A stretch of DNA of 64,000 nucleotides from Virgisporangium ochraceum (lineage in GTDB: Bacteria > Actinomycetota > Actinomycetes > Mycobacteriales > Micromonosporaceae): assembly GCF_016863655.1 (NCBI RefSeq), contig NZ_BOPH01000053.1, positions 124,001 through 188,000 of the forward strand, in the 5' to 3' direction. A model generated the notes under the pieces. It ran no database searches, was not told the origin of the DNA, and worked only from the letters and a program-made list of their open reading frames with translations. Numbering within the stretch: the stretch's first letter is position 1; every line of letters starts with the position of its first letter. This document shows positions 24,739 through 32,495 of this stretch, one piece after another. The position numbers and the translations under genes were made by a program.

Positions 24739-25570
24739 CCTGTCCCCGCGGGCGAAGACGGCGCTCTATGGCGTGCTCTCGGTGCTGTGCATCCCGTTCG
24801 TGTTCCCGACGTGGTGGATGGTCACGTCGTCGTTCAAGCCGGTCGGTGACATCTTCGCGTTCCCGCCGGCCCTGGTGCCCACCTCGCCCCGGCTCGAGGC
24901 CTACCGTTCCGTCTTCGACCTGCAGCCGTTCGTCCAGCAGTACTGGAACAGCCTGTACATCGCGGTGGCCGTGACGATCGGCACGCTCGCGGTGTCCACC
25001 ATGGCCGGTTACGCGTTCGCGCGCATCCGCTTCCGGGGCGCCAACGTGCTGTTCGTGGTGATCCTGACCGGGCTGCTCATCCCGAGCGAGGTCACGATCG
25101 TCCCGCTGTTCCAGCTGTTCCTGAAGCTCGGCCTCACCGACACCCACTGGCCGCTGATCGTGGTGCCGGTCCTGGGCGCGCCGAGCGTGCTGGCGACGTT
25201 CATCATGCGGCAGTTCTTCGTCACCCTCCCCCGCGACCTGGAGGAGGCCGCCCGCGTCGACGGCCTCGGGCATCCGGGCACGTTCTGGCGGGTGGCGCTG
25301 CCGCTGGCGAGGCCGGCCCTGGGCGCGGTCGCCATCTTCACGTTCCTGCACAGCTGGAACCTGTACCTGGAGCCGGTGGTCTTCCTGTCGACGCCGGAGA
25401 AGTTCACCCTGCCGCAGGCCCTGACCCAGTACGTCGACGCCTACGGCGGCCCGATGTGGAACGTCCAGCTGGCGGCGGCGTCGCTGACGACGCTACCGGT
25501 GCTGGCGGTGTTCGTGTTCGCCCAACGCCAGTTCGTCGAGGGCCTGGCGACGACGGGCCTCAAGGGCTGA
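24728..25570 (+). CDS. Sugar ABC transporter permease (MalG type)
   Basis: 280 residues with six membrane spans and the EAA loop LEEAARVDGLGHPGTFWRVA. It overlaps the preceding permease by 11 bases, so the two are coupled. It is the last gene of the operon; its stop overlaps the convergent 79-residue membrane protein gene by 11 bases, with no room for a separate terminator. Confidence 0.93.
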   Translation: MKTDLSPRAKTALYGVLSVLCIPFVFPTWWMVTSSFKPVGDIFAFPPALVPTSPRLEAYRSVFDLQPFVQQYWNSLYIAVAVTIGTLAVSTMAGYAFARIRFRGANVLFVVILTGLLIPSEVTIVPLFQLFLKLGLTDTHWPLIVVPVLGAPSVLATFIMRQFFVTLPRDLEEAARVDGLGHPGTFWRVALPLARPALGAVAIFTFLHSWNLYLEPVVFLSTPEKFTLPQALTQYVDAYGGPMWNVQLAAASLTTLPVLAVFVFAQRQFVEGLATTGLKG

Positions 25571-25799
25571 GACGGCGGCGGAGGCGGTCGCCCGGTGACT
25601 CGACCGGTTCCATTCGTTGCTCCTGGACCTCGACCACCTCGCGGTACTTGTGGCGGCCGGGGTTCCAGGCCTCGTCCAGCGGTCCCATGAGCCCGCCCCC
25701 GATGCCGGCCCGCCGGATGCGCCTGCCCAGCCACCAGTAGAAGGCCAGCAGCAGGACGAACCCGGCCGCCACGACCAACCCCGCCCAGAGCGTCTCCAT
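25560..25799 (-). CDS. Small single-span membrane protein (79 aa)
   Basis: One N-terminal membrane span (LWAGLVVAAGFVLLLAFYWW, ~4-23) followed by a basic cytoplasmic tail (GRRIRRAG) and a polar, charged end (HKYREVVEVQEQRMEPVE). It is divergent from the sigma-factor gene, whose ATG is 51 bases away. No clear ribosome-binding site precedes the ATG at 25799, so the transcript may be leaderless. The composition looks like a genuine small protein rather than a shadow frame; no function is recognised. Confidence 0.65.
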   Translation of the reverse strand: METLWAGLVVAAGFVLLLAFYWWLGRRIRRAGIGGGLMGPLDEAWNPGRHKYREVVEVQEQRMEPVESPGDRLRRRLSP

Positions 25800-25850
25800 G
25801 AAGACGACGATAACGGCAACCGGCGGACGGCCGCCGTACGTCAACTGCAC

Positions 25851-26327
25851 ATGGATGATGCGTACCGGGAGTACGTGGTCGCCCGGCTCGACCGGCTCAG
25901 ACGCGCGGCCTACCTCCTCTGCGGAGACTGGCACCTCGCCGACGACCTGGTGTCGGTGACGATCGACAAGCTGTACCGGCACTGGCGGCGGGCCCGGGCG
26001 GCACGCAGCATCGACGCGTACACCCAGAGGATCCTCACCAACACCTGGCTCGACGAGACCCGCCGACCGTGGCGCCGCCGCGAGATCGTCACCGACGAGC
26101 TTCCCGAGAACGCCGCCGACCGCGACGAGGACCCGTCGAACCTGCTCGACCTCGTCGCCACGCTGAGCCCGCGCCGGCGGGCGGCGATCGTGCTGCGGTT
26201 CTACTTCGATCTCTCCGTCGACGACACCGCCGAGGTGCTCGGGTGCAGCCCCGGCACCGTCAAGAGCCTCACCGCCCGCGGCCTCGCCGCCCTGCAGCGT
26301 CACCTCACCCACGAAGGGAACCGCTGA
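25851..26327 (+). CDS. SigE-family RNA polymerase sigma factor
   Basis: 158 residues of the compact ECF-like SigE family common in actinobacteria. Region 2 is YREYVVARLDRLRRAAYLLC, then HLADDLVSVTIDKLYRHW. Region 4 is LSPRRRAAIVLRFYFDLSVD, then AEVLGCSPGTVKSLTARGL. ATG 25851 agrees with the family start. Its TGA overlaps the ATG of the membrane partner gene (TGATG), marking them as a sigma/anti-sigma-like unit. Confidence 0.92.
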   Translation: MDDAYREYVVARLDRLRRAAYLLCGDWHLADDLVSVTIDKLYRHWRRARAARSIDAYTQRILTNTWLDETRRPWRRREIVTDELPENAADRDEDPSNLLDLVATLSPRRRAAIVLRFYFDLSVDDTAEVLGCSPGTVKSLTARGLAALQRHLTHEGNR

Positions 26328-27112
26328 TGTACCGCACCGTCTTCGACCGCGAGATCGGCACCCCGCCGCCGTCGTCCGTCGACGTCGACGGCGTGATCAG
26401 GCGCCGCCGGCGCGCCCGGCGCCTGCGCACCGCACTCGTCGGCGCGGTCGCCGGGGTCACCGCCGTGGCGCTCGTCGGGGTGACGGTCACCGCGGCGGAC
26501 GACGACCGGCGCGGCGAACGGGTCGGCGGGCCGTTGGCGTCACCGCCGGTGCCGGACGTGCCCGCACGGCTCGAGGCGGCGCTCCGGGGCTTCCTCAACG
26601 CCACCCTCCCCGGCGCGGAGTACCAGGGCAACCGGCCCCAGTTCGGACCGCTCGTGTTCGAGCACCGGTACCACGAGGCGAAGGCCGAGGTGCCCGGCGT
26701 CTCGGGCGGCGTACAGGGAGAGGACTACTACTACGCCACCGCCGACATCACCACCGACGCCGGTACCGGCAACCTCTCGATCGGCGTCGGCCGGCGTGAT
26801 CCCGACAAGTTCGACGTCCGCGCGACCTGCCCCGAGGACGGCCCCCTGGACGCCACGACGTACTCGTGCCTCCCGTCGACCGGCCCGGGTGACACCAGGA
26901 CGATCTTCGAGAAGACCACCGGGAGCAAGGCGGTGCAGTACCGCGCCGTGGCCGCCCGCGCGGACGGGATCACCGTGTTCGTGGTGGTGACGAACAACTC
27001 CCGGAAGGGCGCGAAGTCCGAGCTGGAGCTCGACCGCGCCGACTCGCCCGCGCCACCGCTCAACGGCCTCCAGGCCCGCGACCTCGCGCTGTTGAGCGGC
27101 CTCACGGTGTGA
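26327..27112 (+). CDS. Single-pass membrane protein coupled to the sigma factor (probable anti-sigma or sensor)
   Basis: 261 residues: a short cytoplasmic N-terminus (~1-35, ending in the basic RRRRRARRLR), one membrane span (TALVGAVAGVTAVALVGVTV, ~37-56) and a ~200-residue external domain of unrecognised fold with one Cys pair region (ATCPEDGPLDATTYSCLPS). Position and topology fit an anti-sigma partner, but the N-terminus is shorter than a standard zinc anti-sigma domain and has no HxxxCxxC. Its stop overlaps the response-regulator stop on the other strand by 11 bases. Confidence 0.8.
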   Translation: MYRTVFDREIGTPPPSSVDVDGVIRRRRRARRLRTALVGAVAGVTAVALVGVTVTAADDDRRGERVGGPLASPPVPDVPARLEAALRGFLNATLPGAEYQGNRPQFGPLVFEHRYHEAKAEVPGVSGGVQGEDYYYATADITTDAGTGNLSIGVGRRDPDKFDVRATCPEDGPLDATTYSCLPSTGPGDTRTIFEKTTGSKAVQYRAVAARADGITVFVVVTNNSRKGAKSELELDRADSPAPPLNGLQARDLALLSGLTV

Positions 27113-27746
27113 GCGGGCTGCGATGGCCGGTCGCCCAGGCCCACGCCGCGATCGCCACCCGGTTCGACACGCCCAGTTTCTGCTGGATGCTCGCCAGGTG
27201 CGTCTTGACCGTGCCCGCCGTGATGTACAGCTGGGCGCCGATCTCCGCGTTGGTCTTCCCCTCGGCGACGAGGGCCACCACGTCGAGCTCCCGGTCGGTC
27301 AGCGGGTTCGGCGGCGTGACGGCGGGCCGGACGGCCAGCTCGCGCAGCAACCGCACGGTGACCTCGGGGCTGATCAGCGCGTCGCCGGCCACCGCGGCCC
27401 GCACCGCCTGCACGAGCAGCGCCGCGCCGGAGTGCTTCAGCAGGAACCCGCACGCGCCGTGGCGCAGCGCCGTGTGCACGTACGCGTCGAGGTCGTAGGT
27501 CGTCACGACCACCACCCGCACCGGTGGCGAGGCGGTGGAGAGCACGCGGGTCAGCTCCAGGCCGTCCATGCGCGGCATCCGGATGTCGACGAGGGCGACG
27601 TCGGGGCGCAGCCGCCGCGCGAGCTCCGCCGCCTCGACGCCGTCGGCGGCCTCACCGACGACCTCGATGTCGCGTGCGGCGTTGAGGATCGTGCGGAACG
27701 CGATCCGCACCGACTCCTGGTCGTCGGCGAGCAGCACCCGGATCAC
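27102..27746 (-). CDS. NarL/LuxR-type response regulator
   Basis: 214 residues. The receiver domain has the acidic pocket (VLLADDQESV), phospho-acceptor Asp in VALVDIRMPRMDGLEL and Lys in GFLLKHSGAAL. The C-terminal LuxR HTH is PLTDRELDVVALVAEGKTNA, then GTVKTHLASIQQKLGVSNRV. The GTG start at 27746 overlaps the TGA of the kinase gene (GTGA), making a cognate pair. DNA targets are unknown; the divergent membrane protein at 28906 is a candidate. Confidence 0.95.
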   Translation of the reverse strand: MIRVLLADDQESVRIAFRTILNAARDIEVVGEAADGVEAAELARRLRPDVALVDIRMPRMDGLELTRVLSTASPPVRVVVVTTYDLDAYVHTALRHGACGFLLKHSGAALLVQAVRAAVAGDALISPEVTVRLLRELAVRPAVTPPNPLTDRELDVVALVAEGKTNAEIGAQLYITAGTVKTHLASIQQKLGVSNRVAIAAWAWATGHRSPLTP

Positions 27747-28819
27747 CGCGGCACCTGCGCGCGCACGCGCCACCCGTCGCCGGTGGGGCCGGCCGCGAAC
27801 GTGCCGCCGAACGACTCGACGCGTTCGCGGAGCCCGATCAGACCGAGGCCGTTTCCACTCCAGGCCGCGGGTGGCCGCCGGGTGGTCGTGTTGTCCACGG
27901 TGACCGTGACCGCGTGCGCCCCCGCCGCCAGGTCCACGGCGACCTCCGCGCCGACGCCGGCGTGCTTGCGCACGTTGGTGAGCGCCTCCAGCACCACGCG
28001 GTAGAGGGCGTTGCCGACCTCGTCGCGCGCTTCGGCCTCGACGTCGGGTGCCATGGTCAGCCGCACGTGCCCGTCGCCGGCGTCGGCGTAGCGGCGCACC
28101 AGCGCGGGGATGTCGGCGATGCCGGGCAGCGGTTCCCGCACGGCGGTGTCGGTGTCGGGCTCGCGCAGCACCCGGATGGAGCGCTGCATCGACGACAGGG
28201 CGCGCGTGCCGTCGGCCTCGATGCGGTCGAGCACGGCCGCCAGTTCCGGCGCCTCCTCGGCGGCCCGCTCGCCCAGCAGCACCCGGGCCGCCTGTGCCTG
28301 CACCACCATCGCGCTCACGTCGTGGGCCACGTAGTCGTGCAGGTCGGCGGCCAGCTGCACGCGCTGCTCCCGTTGCGCCGCGGTGACGGCGGCCGCGCGT
28401 CTGCGGTCCAGACCCCGCAGATACAACCCGGACGCCGCCCCGACCAGCCCGGCCAGCGACCAGAACGCGATCTCCACGACCGCTTCCCAGCCCCACGTCG
28501 GCGGGTCGTTCGTGATCGGGACGATGAGCGATCCGCCGGCGGCCACGCCCACCGGCGCGACGGCCGCCGCCCACGCCGGCGACGACCACCGGCACACCAG
28601 CGCGACCAGCACCATCAGCTCGGCGGTGAGCAGCAGTTCGGAGGCGCTCCTGCCCGACGGGTCGGGGTTCGCGACCCAGTACCCGGTCGCCCCGAGCGTG
28701 ACCGCCGCGACGGCGAGCGTCACGGGTCCGAGGAACGCCGAGCGGTAGCGGCGGACGGCGAGCACCGCGAGGGCGGCGGCGCCGAGCAGCGCGGGAACGG
28801 CGAAGACGGGGGCGGGCAC
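27743..28819 (-). CDS. NarL-type sensor histidine kinase
   Basis: 358 residues. The N-terminal ~150 residues hold four to five membrane spans with little extracellular loop, then a HisKA_3 dimerisation helix with the phospho-acceptor His (QLAADLHDYVAHDVSAMVVQ) and a HATPase_c domain (LYRVVLEALTNVRKHAG N-box, GNGLGLIGLRERVESFGG G2 box). Membrane-embedded sensing is inferred. GTG 28819 was chosen because VPAPVFAVPALL begins the first span. Upstream lies an 86-base divergent promoter region shared with the 28906 gene. Confidence 0.93.
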   Translation of the reverse strand: MPAPVFAVPALLGAAALAVLAVRRYRSAFLGPVTLAVAAVTLGATGYWVANPDPSGRSASELLLTAELMVLVALVCRWSSPAWAAAVAPVGVAAGGSLIVPITNDPPTWGWEAVVEIAFWSLAGLVGAASGLYLRGLDRRRAAAVTAAQREQRVQLAADLHDYVAHDVSAMVVQAQAARVLLGERAAEEAPELAAVLDRIEADGTRALSSMQRSIRVLREPDTDTAVREPLPGIADIPALVRRYADAGDGHVRLTMAPDVEAEARDEVGNALYRVVLEALTNVRKHAGVGAEVAVDLAAGAHAVTVTVDNTTTRRPPAAWSGNGLGLIGLRERVESFGGTFAAGPTGDGWRVRAQVPR

Positions 28820-28905
28820 CGGTCCACGATAGGGCGAGCGGTCGGCACGGCGCCTCTGCCGATCGGCAGATACCCGCAGCGGCCGAACGCGGCGAGATTT
28901 GCGGC

Positions 28906-29964
28906 ATGCGATCGATTCCCTACCTCGCGGCGGCCTGGTGCCTCGGTTACGCCGCGCTCGCTCTCTCGTGGGCGTTCGGAGCGCCCGGCTTTCCGTTCGG
29001 CGGCAACGACCCGCGCGGCCCGGAGATGGGCAGCTGGCTGTCCGGTGCGACACCCGGATGGGCCGGGGCAGTGCTGGCCGTCGCCTGCGGCGCCGGCGCG
29101 GTCGCGGCGTTCGCGGTCGCCCGGGGCGGCGCCGCGTTCTCCGCGGCCCGGGGTGGTGCGGGCCGCTGGGTGGCCGCGGTGCTGGTACCGGTGGCGCTGG
29201 TGCTGCTCCTGATCGTGCCCGACGTCCGGGTCCTGCAGAACCTGGCGTACTCGTTCAGCCTGCACTTCGACCTCGTCGACTGGCCGGTCCTCAACCAGGC
29301 GCTGTGCGTCCTGGGCGGGCTGCTCGTCGCGGGCACGGCCATCGTCGCGCTGCGGCGTCCGCCCTGCGCGGAGTGCCGCCGGCCGGAGGCCGTCGCCGGA
29401 GAGAGGACCCGGTGGACGCGCATCGGCCGCTGGGCGGTCGTCGTCGCGATCGTCTCGCAGCTGCCGTACGCGGTGCAGCGGGCGGCGTGGAACCTCGGGT
29501 TTCCCCTGGGCGTCTCGCAGCAGTTCGTCGACGACCTCGCCAACGACATCGTCGAGAAGGGCCTGCACCCGATCATGATGTGGATGCTGGTCATCCCCGA
29601 CGTGTTCGGCGCGTTGCTGACGCTCGGTCTGGTGATGCGGTGGGGCGAGCGGGTCCCCGCGTGGGTGCCGTTCCTCGGCGACCGGCGGGTGCCGATCAGC
29701 CTCGCCGTGGTGCCGGCGACCGTCGTCTCGGTCGCGGTCACCGTCGCCGGGCTGGCTCTCTACCGGTTCGTATGGGAGGACGGCGGGGTCGAGGGCTCAG
29801 CGGCGCCGGCCCTGCTGTGGCTGCCCTGGGGTCTGGCGCTGGCCACCGCCACGTTCGCGTACGTGATGCGGCGGCGCCGCACCTGCGCCGGCCACGGACC
29901 GGCGGAGCGGGTGCCCGGTTCTCAGGGAACGAACACGTCGAGCACGCGACCGTTGGTGACGTAG
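28906..29964 (+). CDS. Polytopic membrane protein of unknown function
   Basis: 352 residues with about seven to eight hydrophobic spans (for example YLAAAWCLGYAALALSWAF, GRWVAAVLVPVALVLLLIV, WAVVVAIVSQLPYAVQRAAW, ISLAVVPATVVSVAVTVAGL). A CxxC (PPCAECRRPEA) follows the third or fourth span on a basic loop, possibly cytoplasmic. It resembles uncharacterised actinobacterial membrane proteins often placed beside NarL-type two-component genes. ATG 28906. Divergent from the kinase gene, so it may be that system's target. The last 43 bases overlap the convergent beta-propeller gene. Confidence 0.85.
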   Translation: MRSIPYLAAAWCLGYAALALSWAFGAPGFPFGGNDPRGPEMGSWLSGATPGWAGAVLAVACGAGAVAAFAVARGGAAFSAARGGAGRWVAAVLVPVALVLLLIVPDVRVLQNLAYSFSLHFDLVDWPVLNQALCVLGGLLVAGTAIVALRRPPCAECRRPEAVAGERTRWTRIGRWAVVVAIVSQLPYAVQRAAWNLGFPLGVSQQFVDDLANDIVEKGLHPIMMWMLVIPDVFGALLTLGLVMRWGERVPAWVPFLGDRRVPISLAVVPATVVSVAVTVAGLALYRFVWEDGGVEGSAAPALLWLPWGLALATATFAYVMRRRRTCAGHGPAERVPGSQGTNTSSTRPLVT

Positions 29965-31091
29965 AGCCGGCCGCTGGCGACCACCGCGTGCTCGTGCACG
30001 TCGCCGACCATCGGCAGGTCCTCGAGGTCTTTGCCGTCGCGCGCGTCGCGCATCACCAGCCAACCGTTCTCGATCGGCGCGTACACGACGCCGCCGGCGA
30101 CGGTCGGCCGGCCGAGCGGGGCGCTGAGGAATTCCTGGTCCCAGATCTTCTTGCCGTCCTTGACGTTCAGCGCGATCAGGTGGGTGTCGCGGGCGGCGTA
30201 GATCCGGGTGCCGTCGACCGCGAGGGAGGCGGTGCCGTCCTCCCGGGCGACCCCGCCCACCGACCAGAGGGTGTTGCCGTCCTTCGCGGCGAGGGCGAAC
30301 AGCTTGCCGGTGGCGTCGCCGACGATGAACCGCTCCCCCGCCGGGTCGGCGGCGGCCACGATCCACTGGGCCTTCGTCGACCACAGCTCCCTACCGGTGA
30401 CGATGTCGACCGCCACGGACCCCTTGCCCTTGCGGGACAGCAGGAGCCGCCCGTTGGCCGACACGTCGGCGGTGAGCTCCACCTCGGCCCGCGACCACAG
30501 GAGCGCGCCGTCGGACCGGCGGTACACGCTGACGCGGTCCTCTCCCGCGTCGCCACCACCGACGGCGATCACGGCGCGGTCGACGACCATGTGGTACGCG
30601 GGCGCGTCCCGCTTGACGGACCACCTGGTCGCGCCGGTGGCGGCGTCGTACGCGGTCAGCTCGACGTCCGGGTCGCTCACCGAGCCGCAGGTGTTCATCG
30701 CCGAGACCAGCAGGTTGCCGGCGACCGCGAGCTTCGGCGTCTCGTAGTCGAAGATGCGCAGGGTGCGCCGCCACAGCCGCTCGCCGGTCACCGAGTCGTA
30801 CGCGGCGAAGCCGTTGGCGTCGGGCAGGAACATCCGGCGTCCGGCCATCACCGGCGGGCTCTGCGCCATGCACCCCGACCGCGTGACCGGCGACAGCACC
30901 GACCAGCCGTACCGCAGCTTGCCGGCGTTGCGGGTGGTGATGGTGCGCTCGTGCGGGTTGGCGTTGGTGTTGCCGGGGCCGTACCCGTCCTGGGTCCACT
31001 CCGAGGCCGGCGCGGCATGCGCCGCCTCCACAGACGGCGCGAACCCGACGGCGAGAGCCCCCACCAGCAGGGCCCGGAACAGGGTAGACAT
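29922..31091 (-). CDS. Exported PQQ-like beta-propeller repeat protein
   Basis: 389 residues. Sec signal peptide (ALLVGALAVGFAPSVEAAHA, cleavage near residue 27), then a PQQ-enzyme-type eight-bladed propeller with recurring blades such as VTGERLWRRTL, ATGATRWSVKRD, SDGALLWSRAEV, VTGRELWSTKAQ, KDGNTLWSVGG and KDGKKIWDQEF. PQQ-cofactor ligands are not evident, so it is probably a binding or scaffold protein rather than a dehydrogenase. ATG 31091. It is separated by 355 bases from the divergent gntR-like gene. Confidence 0.88.
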   Translation of the reverse strand: MSTLFRALLVGALAVGFAPSVEAAHAAPASEWTQDGYGPGNTNANPHERTITTRNAGKLRYGWSVLSPVTRSGCMAQSPPVMAGRRMFLPDANGFAAYDSVTGERLWRRTLRIFDYETPKLAVAGNLLVSAMNTCGSVSDPDVELTAYDAATGATRWSVKRDAPAYHMVVDRAVIAVGGGDAGEDRVSVYRRSDGALLWSRAEVELTADVSANGRLLLSRKGKGSVAVDIVTGRELWSTKAQWIVAAADPAGERFIVGDATGKLFALAAKDGNTLWSVGGVAREDGTASLAVDGTRIYAARDTHLIALNVKDGKKIWDQEFLSAPLGRPTVAGGVVYAPIENGWLVMRDARDGKDLEDLPMVGDVHEHAVVASGRLYVTNGRVLDVFVP

Positions 31092-31446
31092 GCCCGAATC
31101 GTAGAAATTGTCGGGTGAGTTGGCGGCGGAACCGGGGAACTGACGCCCTCAACCGGCCACCGAACCCTCCGGACGCCGAACCCCGACGCCGAACCCCGAC
31201 GCCGGGCCCGGGTGCGCGCGGACATGCCATCAGAGCCCATGCGCACCCGGGCGTTTCGGCGGGCGGGGACCCCGCACCGAACTCCCGGGCAGCGGGCGGA
31301 GCCGGCGCCAACGGAGCGGCGCCGACAACCGACCCCGCCCCACGCTCCCCAGGATCCGGTGCCCAGACGCTAGCACAAGACGTTCATATACGTACAGGAA
31401 CGTAGCGGACGGTCCGGCTACGTAGCTGCTCAATTAGCTTCGTTTT
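31092..31446. other. 355-base intergenic region with regulatory inverted repeats
   Basis: No convincing gene. The half nearest the propeller gene holds a short direct repeat (GCCGAACCCCGAC, twice, near 31178-31203) and a perfect 12-bp inverted repeat (see next entry). The half nearest the gntR gene is less G+C-rich and contains several CGTA-centred palindromic elements (ATACGTA, CTACGTAG near 31415-31422, CGTAGCGGAC...GTCCGGCTACG), which look like binding sites for the small GntR protein encoded directly downstream. A 67-codon minus-strand open frame here (31230-31433) is rejected as chance. Confidence 0.5.
31206..31252. repeat. Perfect 12-bp inverted repeat with 23-base loop
   Basis: GCCCGGGTGCGC 31206-31217 and GCGCACCCGGGC 31241-31252. 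It lies 114 bases upstream of the propeller gene and could be a leader hairpin or a terminator for upstream transcription on the plus strand. No T-run beyond GTTT. Confidence 0.5.
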
Positions 31447-31692
31447 ATGATCGACTCGATCGAGGCCGACGGCCCGGTGCCGAAGTACGTACAGCTGGCC
31501 GACATCCTCGAGCAGCGCATCACCGCCGGCGAACTGCTGCCCAACAAGCCGCTGCCGTCGGAGAAGTTCCTCATGGCCGAGTACGGCGTCGCACGCGGCA
31601 CCGCCCGCCGCGCCGTCGAGGTTCTCCGCGATCGCGACCTGGTCTTCACCGTGCCGCAGCGCGGCACCTTCGTGAAGCCGAAAGACAGCTGA
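31447..31692 (+). CDS. DNA-binding-domain-only GntR-type regulator (81 aa)
   Basis: 81 residues comprising only the GntR winged helix: VPKYVQLADILEQRITAGEL, then LPSEKFLMAEYGVARGTARR, and the wing VPQRGTFVKPKDS. The C-terminal effector domain of GntR proteins is absent, and the frame ends with no sign of a frameshifted remainder. Such stand-alone domains occur in actinobacteria and probably act as dimers without a small-molecule ligand. The ATG follows an AT-rich leader with CGTA palindromes. The transglutaminase gene begins 14 bases after its stop. Confidence 0.85.
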   Translation: MIDSIEADGPVPKYVQLADILEQRITAGELLPNKPLPSEKFLMAEYGVARGTARRAVEVLRDRDLVFTVPQRGTFVKPKDS

Positions 31693-31706
31693 CCCGCACC
31701 TGCCGC

Positions 31707-32495
31707 GTGGGCGCCGAACTCGTCTTCGACGTCACCGAAGCGGCGTCCGTCGTGCTCCAGGTCGCGGTTCCCGGCGCGGCCGGAACGCTGCGCGTCCGGA
31801 GTGACGCGCGTGAGCTGCCCACCGGAACCCTGGATGGCCACGGCCACCTGGTCGAGGCCGACCCCGGCACGGTGACCGTCTCCTACACGGCCACGGTCAC
31901 CCTCGACGCCGACAGCCCGCCACCGGTGTCCATTGTGGACCGCTTCACCTCCCTCCTGCCCAGCCGCTACTGCCCCGCCGACCGCATGACCGGCTTCGCC
32001 CTGGACCGCTTCGGCCACCTCCCCCCGGCCGACCGCCCCGCCGCGATCCGCGCCTACGTCCACGACCACCTCGCCTACGTGTCGTCGGCGAGCGGCCCGA
32101 GCACCGACGCGGTCGACACGCTGCTGGCCGGCCAGGGCGTGTGCCGCGACTACGCCCACCTGATGGTCGCCCTGTGCCGGGCGGCCAACGTGCCGGCGCG
32201 GGTCACCTCGGTCTACGCCCCGGGCCTGTCGCCCATGGACTTCCACCTCGTGGCCGAGACCGCCACCGGCCCCACCTGGCAGGTCTGGGACCCGACCGGC
32301 CTCGCCCCACGCCCGTCTCTGGTACGCATAGCCATTGGCCGCGACGCCGCCGACGTGGCGTTCTCCACCGTCCTCTCGGGTGCCGCGTCCCTCCGTTCCC
32401 TCGAGGTGACCGCCGTCGTCGACGGCACCCTCCCCGACGACGACCACACGGCCGCCGCCTCCCTGGCGACGGTCACCCCTCCGCGATCTCGGTGA
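31707..32495 (+). CDS. Transglutaminase-like cysteine protease-fold protein
   Basis: 262 residues. The N-terminal ~95 residues are a beta-rich domain (VVLQVAVPGAAGTLRV, VTVSYTATVTL) of the type found before bacterial transglutaminase cores. The core follows with catalytic Cys in GQGVCRDYAHLMVALCRA, His in DFHLVAE and Asp in WQVWDPTGLAPR. The Cys-His-Asp triad is complete. No signal peptide, so cytoplasmic; substrate unknown (peptidase or amidase activity is common in this group). GTG 31707 is the first usable start. Probably co-transcribed with the small GntR gene. It overlaps the convergent kinase by 23 bases. Confidence 0.88.
   Translation: MGAELVFDVTEAASVVLQVAVPGAAGTLRVRSDARELPTGTLDGHGHLVEADPGTVTVSYTATVTLDADSPPPVSIVDRFTSLLPSRYCPADRMTGFALDRFGHLPPADRPAAIRAYVHDHLAYVSSASGPSTDAVDTLLAGQGVCRDYAHLMVALCRAANVPARVTSVYAPGLSPMDFHLVAETATGPTWQVWDPTGLAPRPSLVRIAIGRDAADVAFSTVLSGAASLRSLEVTAVVDGTLPDDDHTAAASLATVTPPRSR

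Noticed and set aside
31230..31433. 67-codon minus-strand open frame in the gntR upstream region
   Set aside because: Overlaps inverted repeats and palindromes, has no ribosome-binding site and no recognisable sequence.
31447..31692. Small GntR gene as a fragment of a truncated full-length regulator
   Set aside because: It ends cleanly after the wing, and the following 262-codon gene is a complete transglutaminase with no GntR effector remnant.
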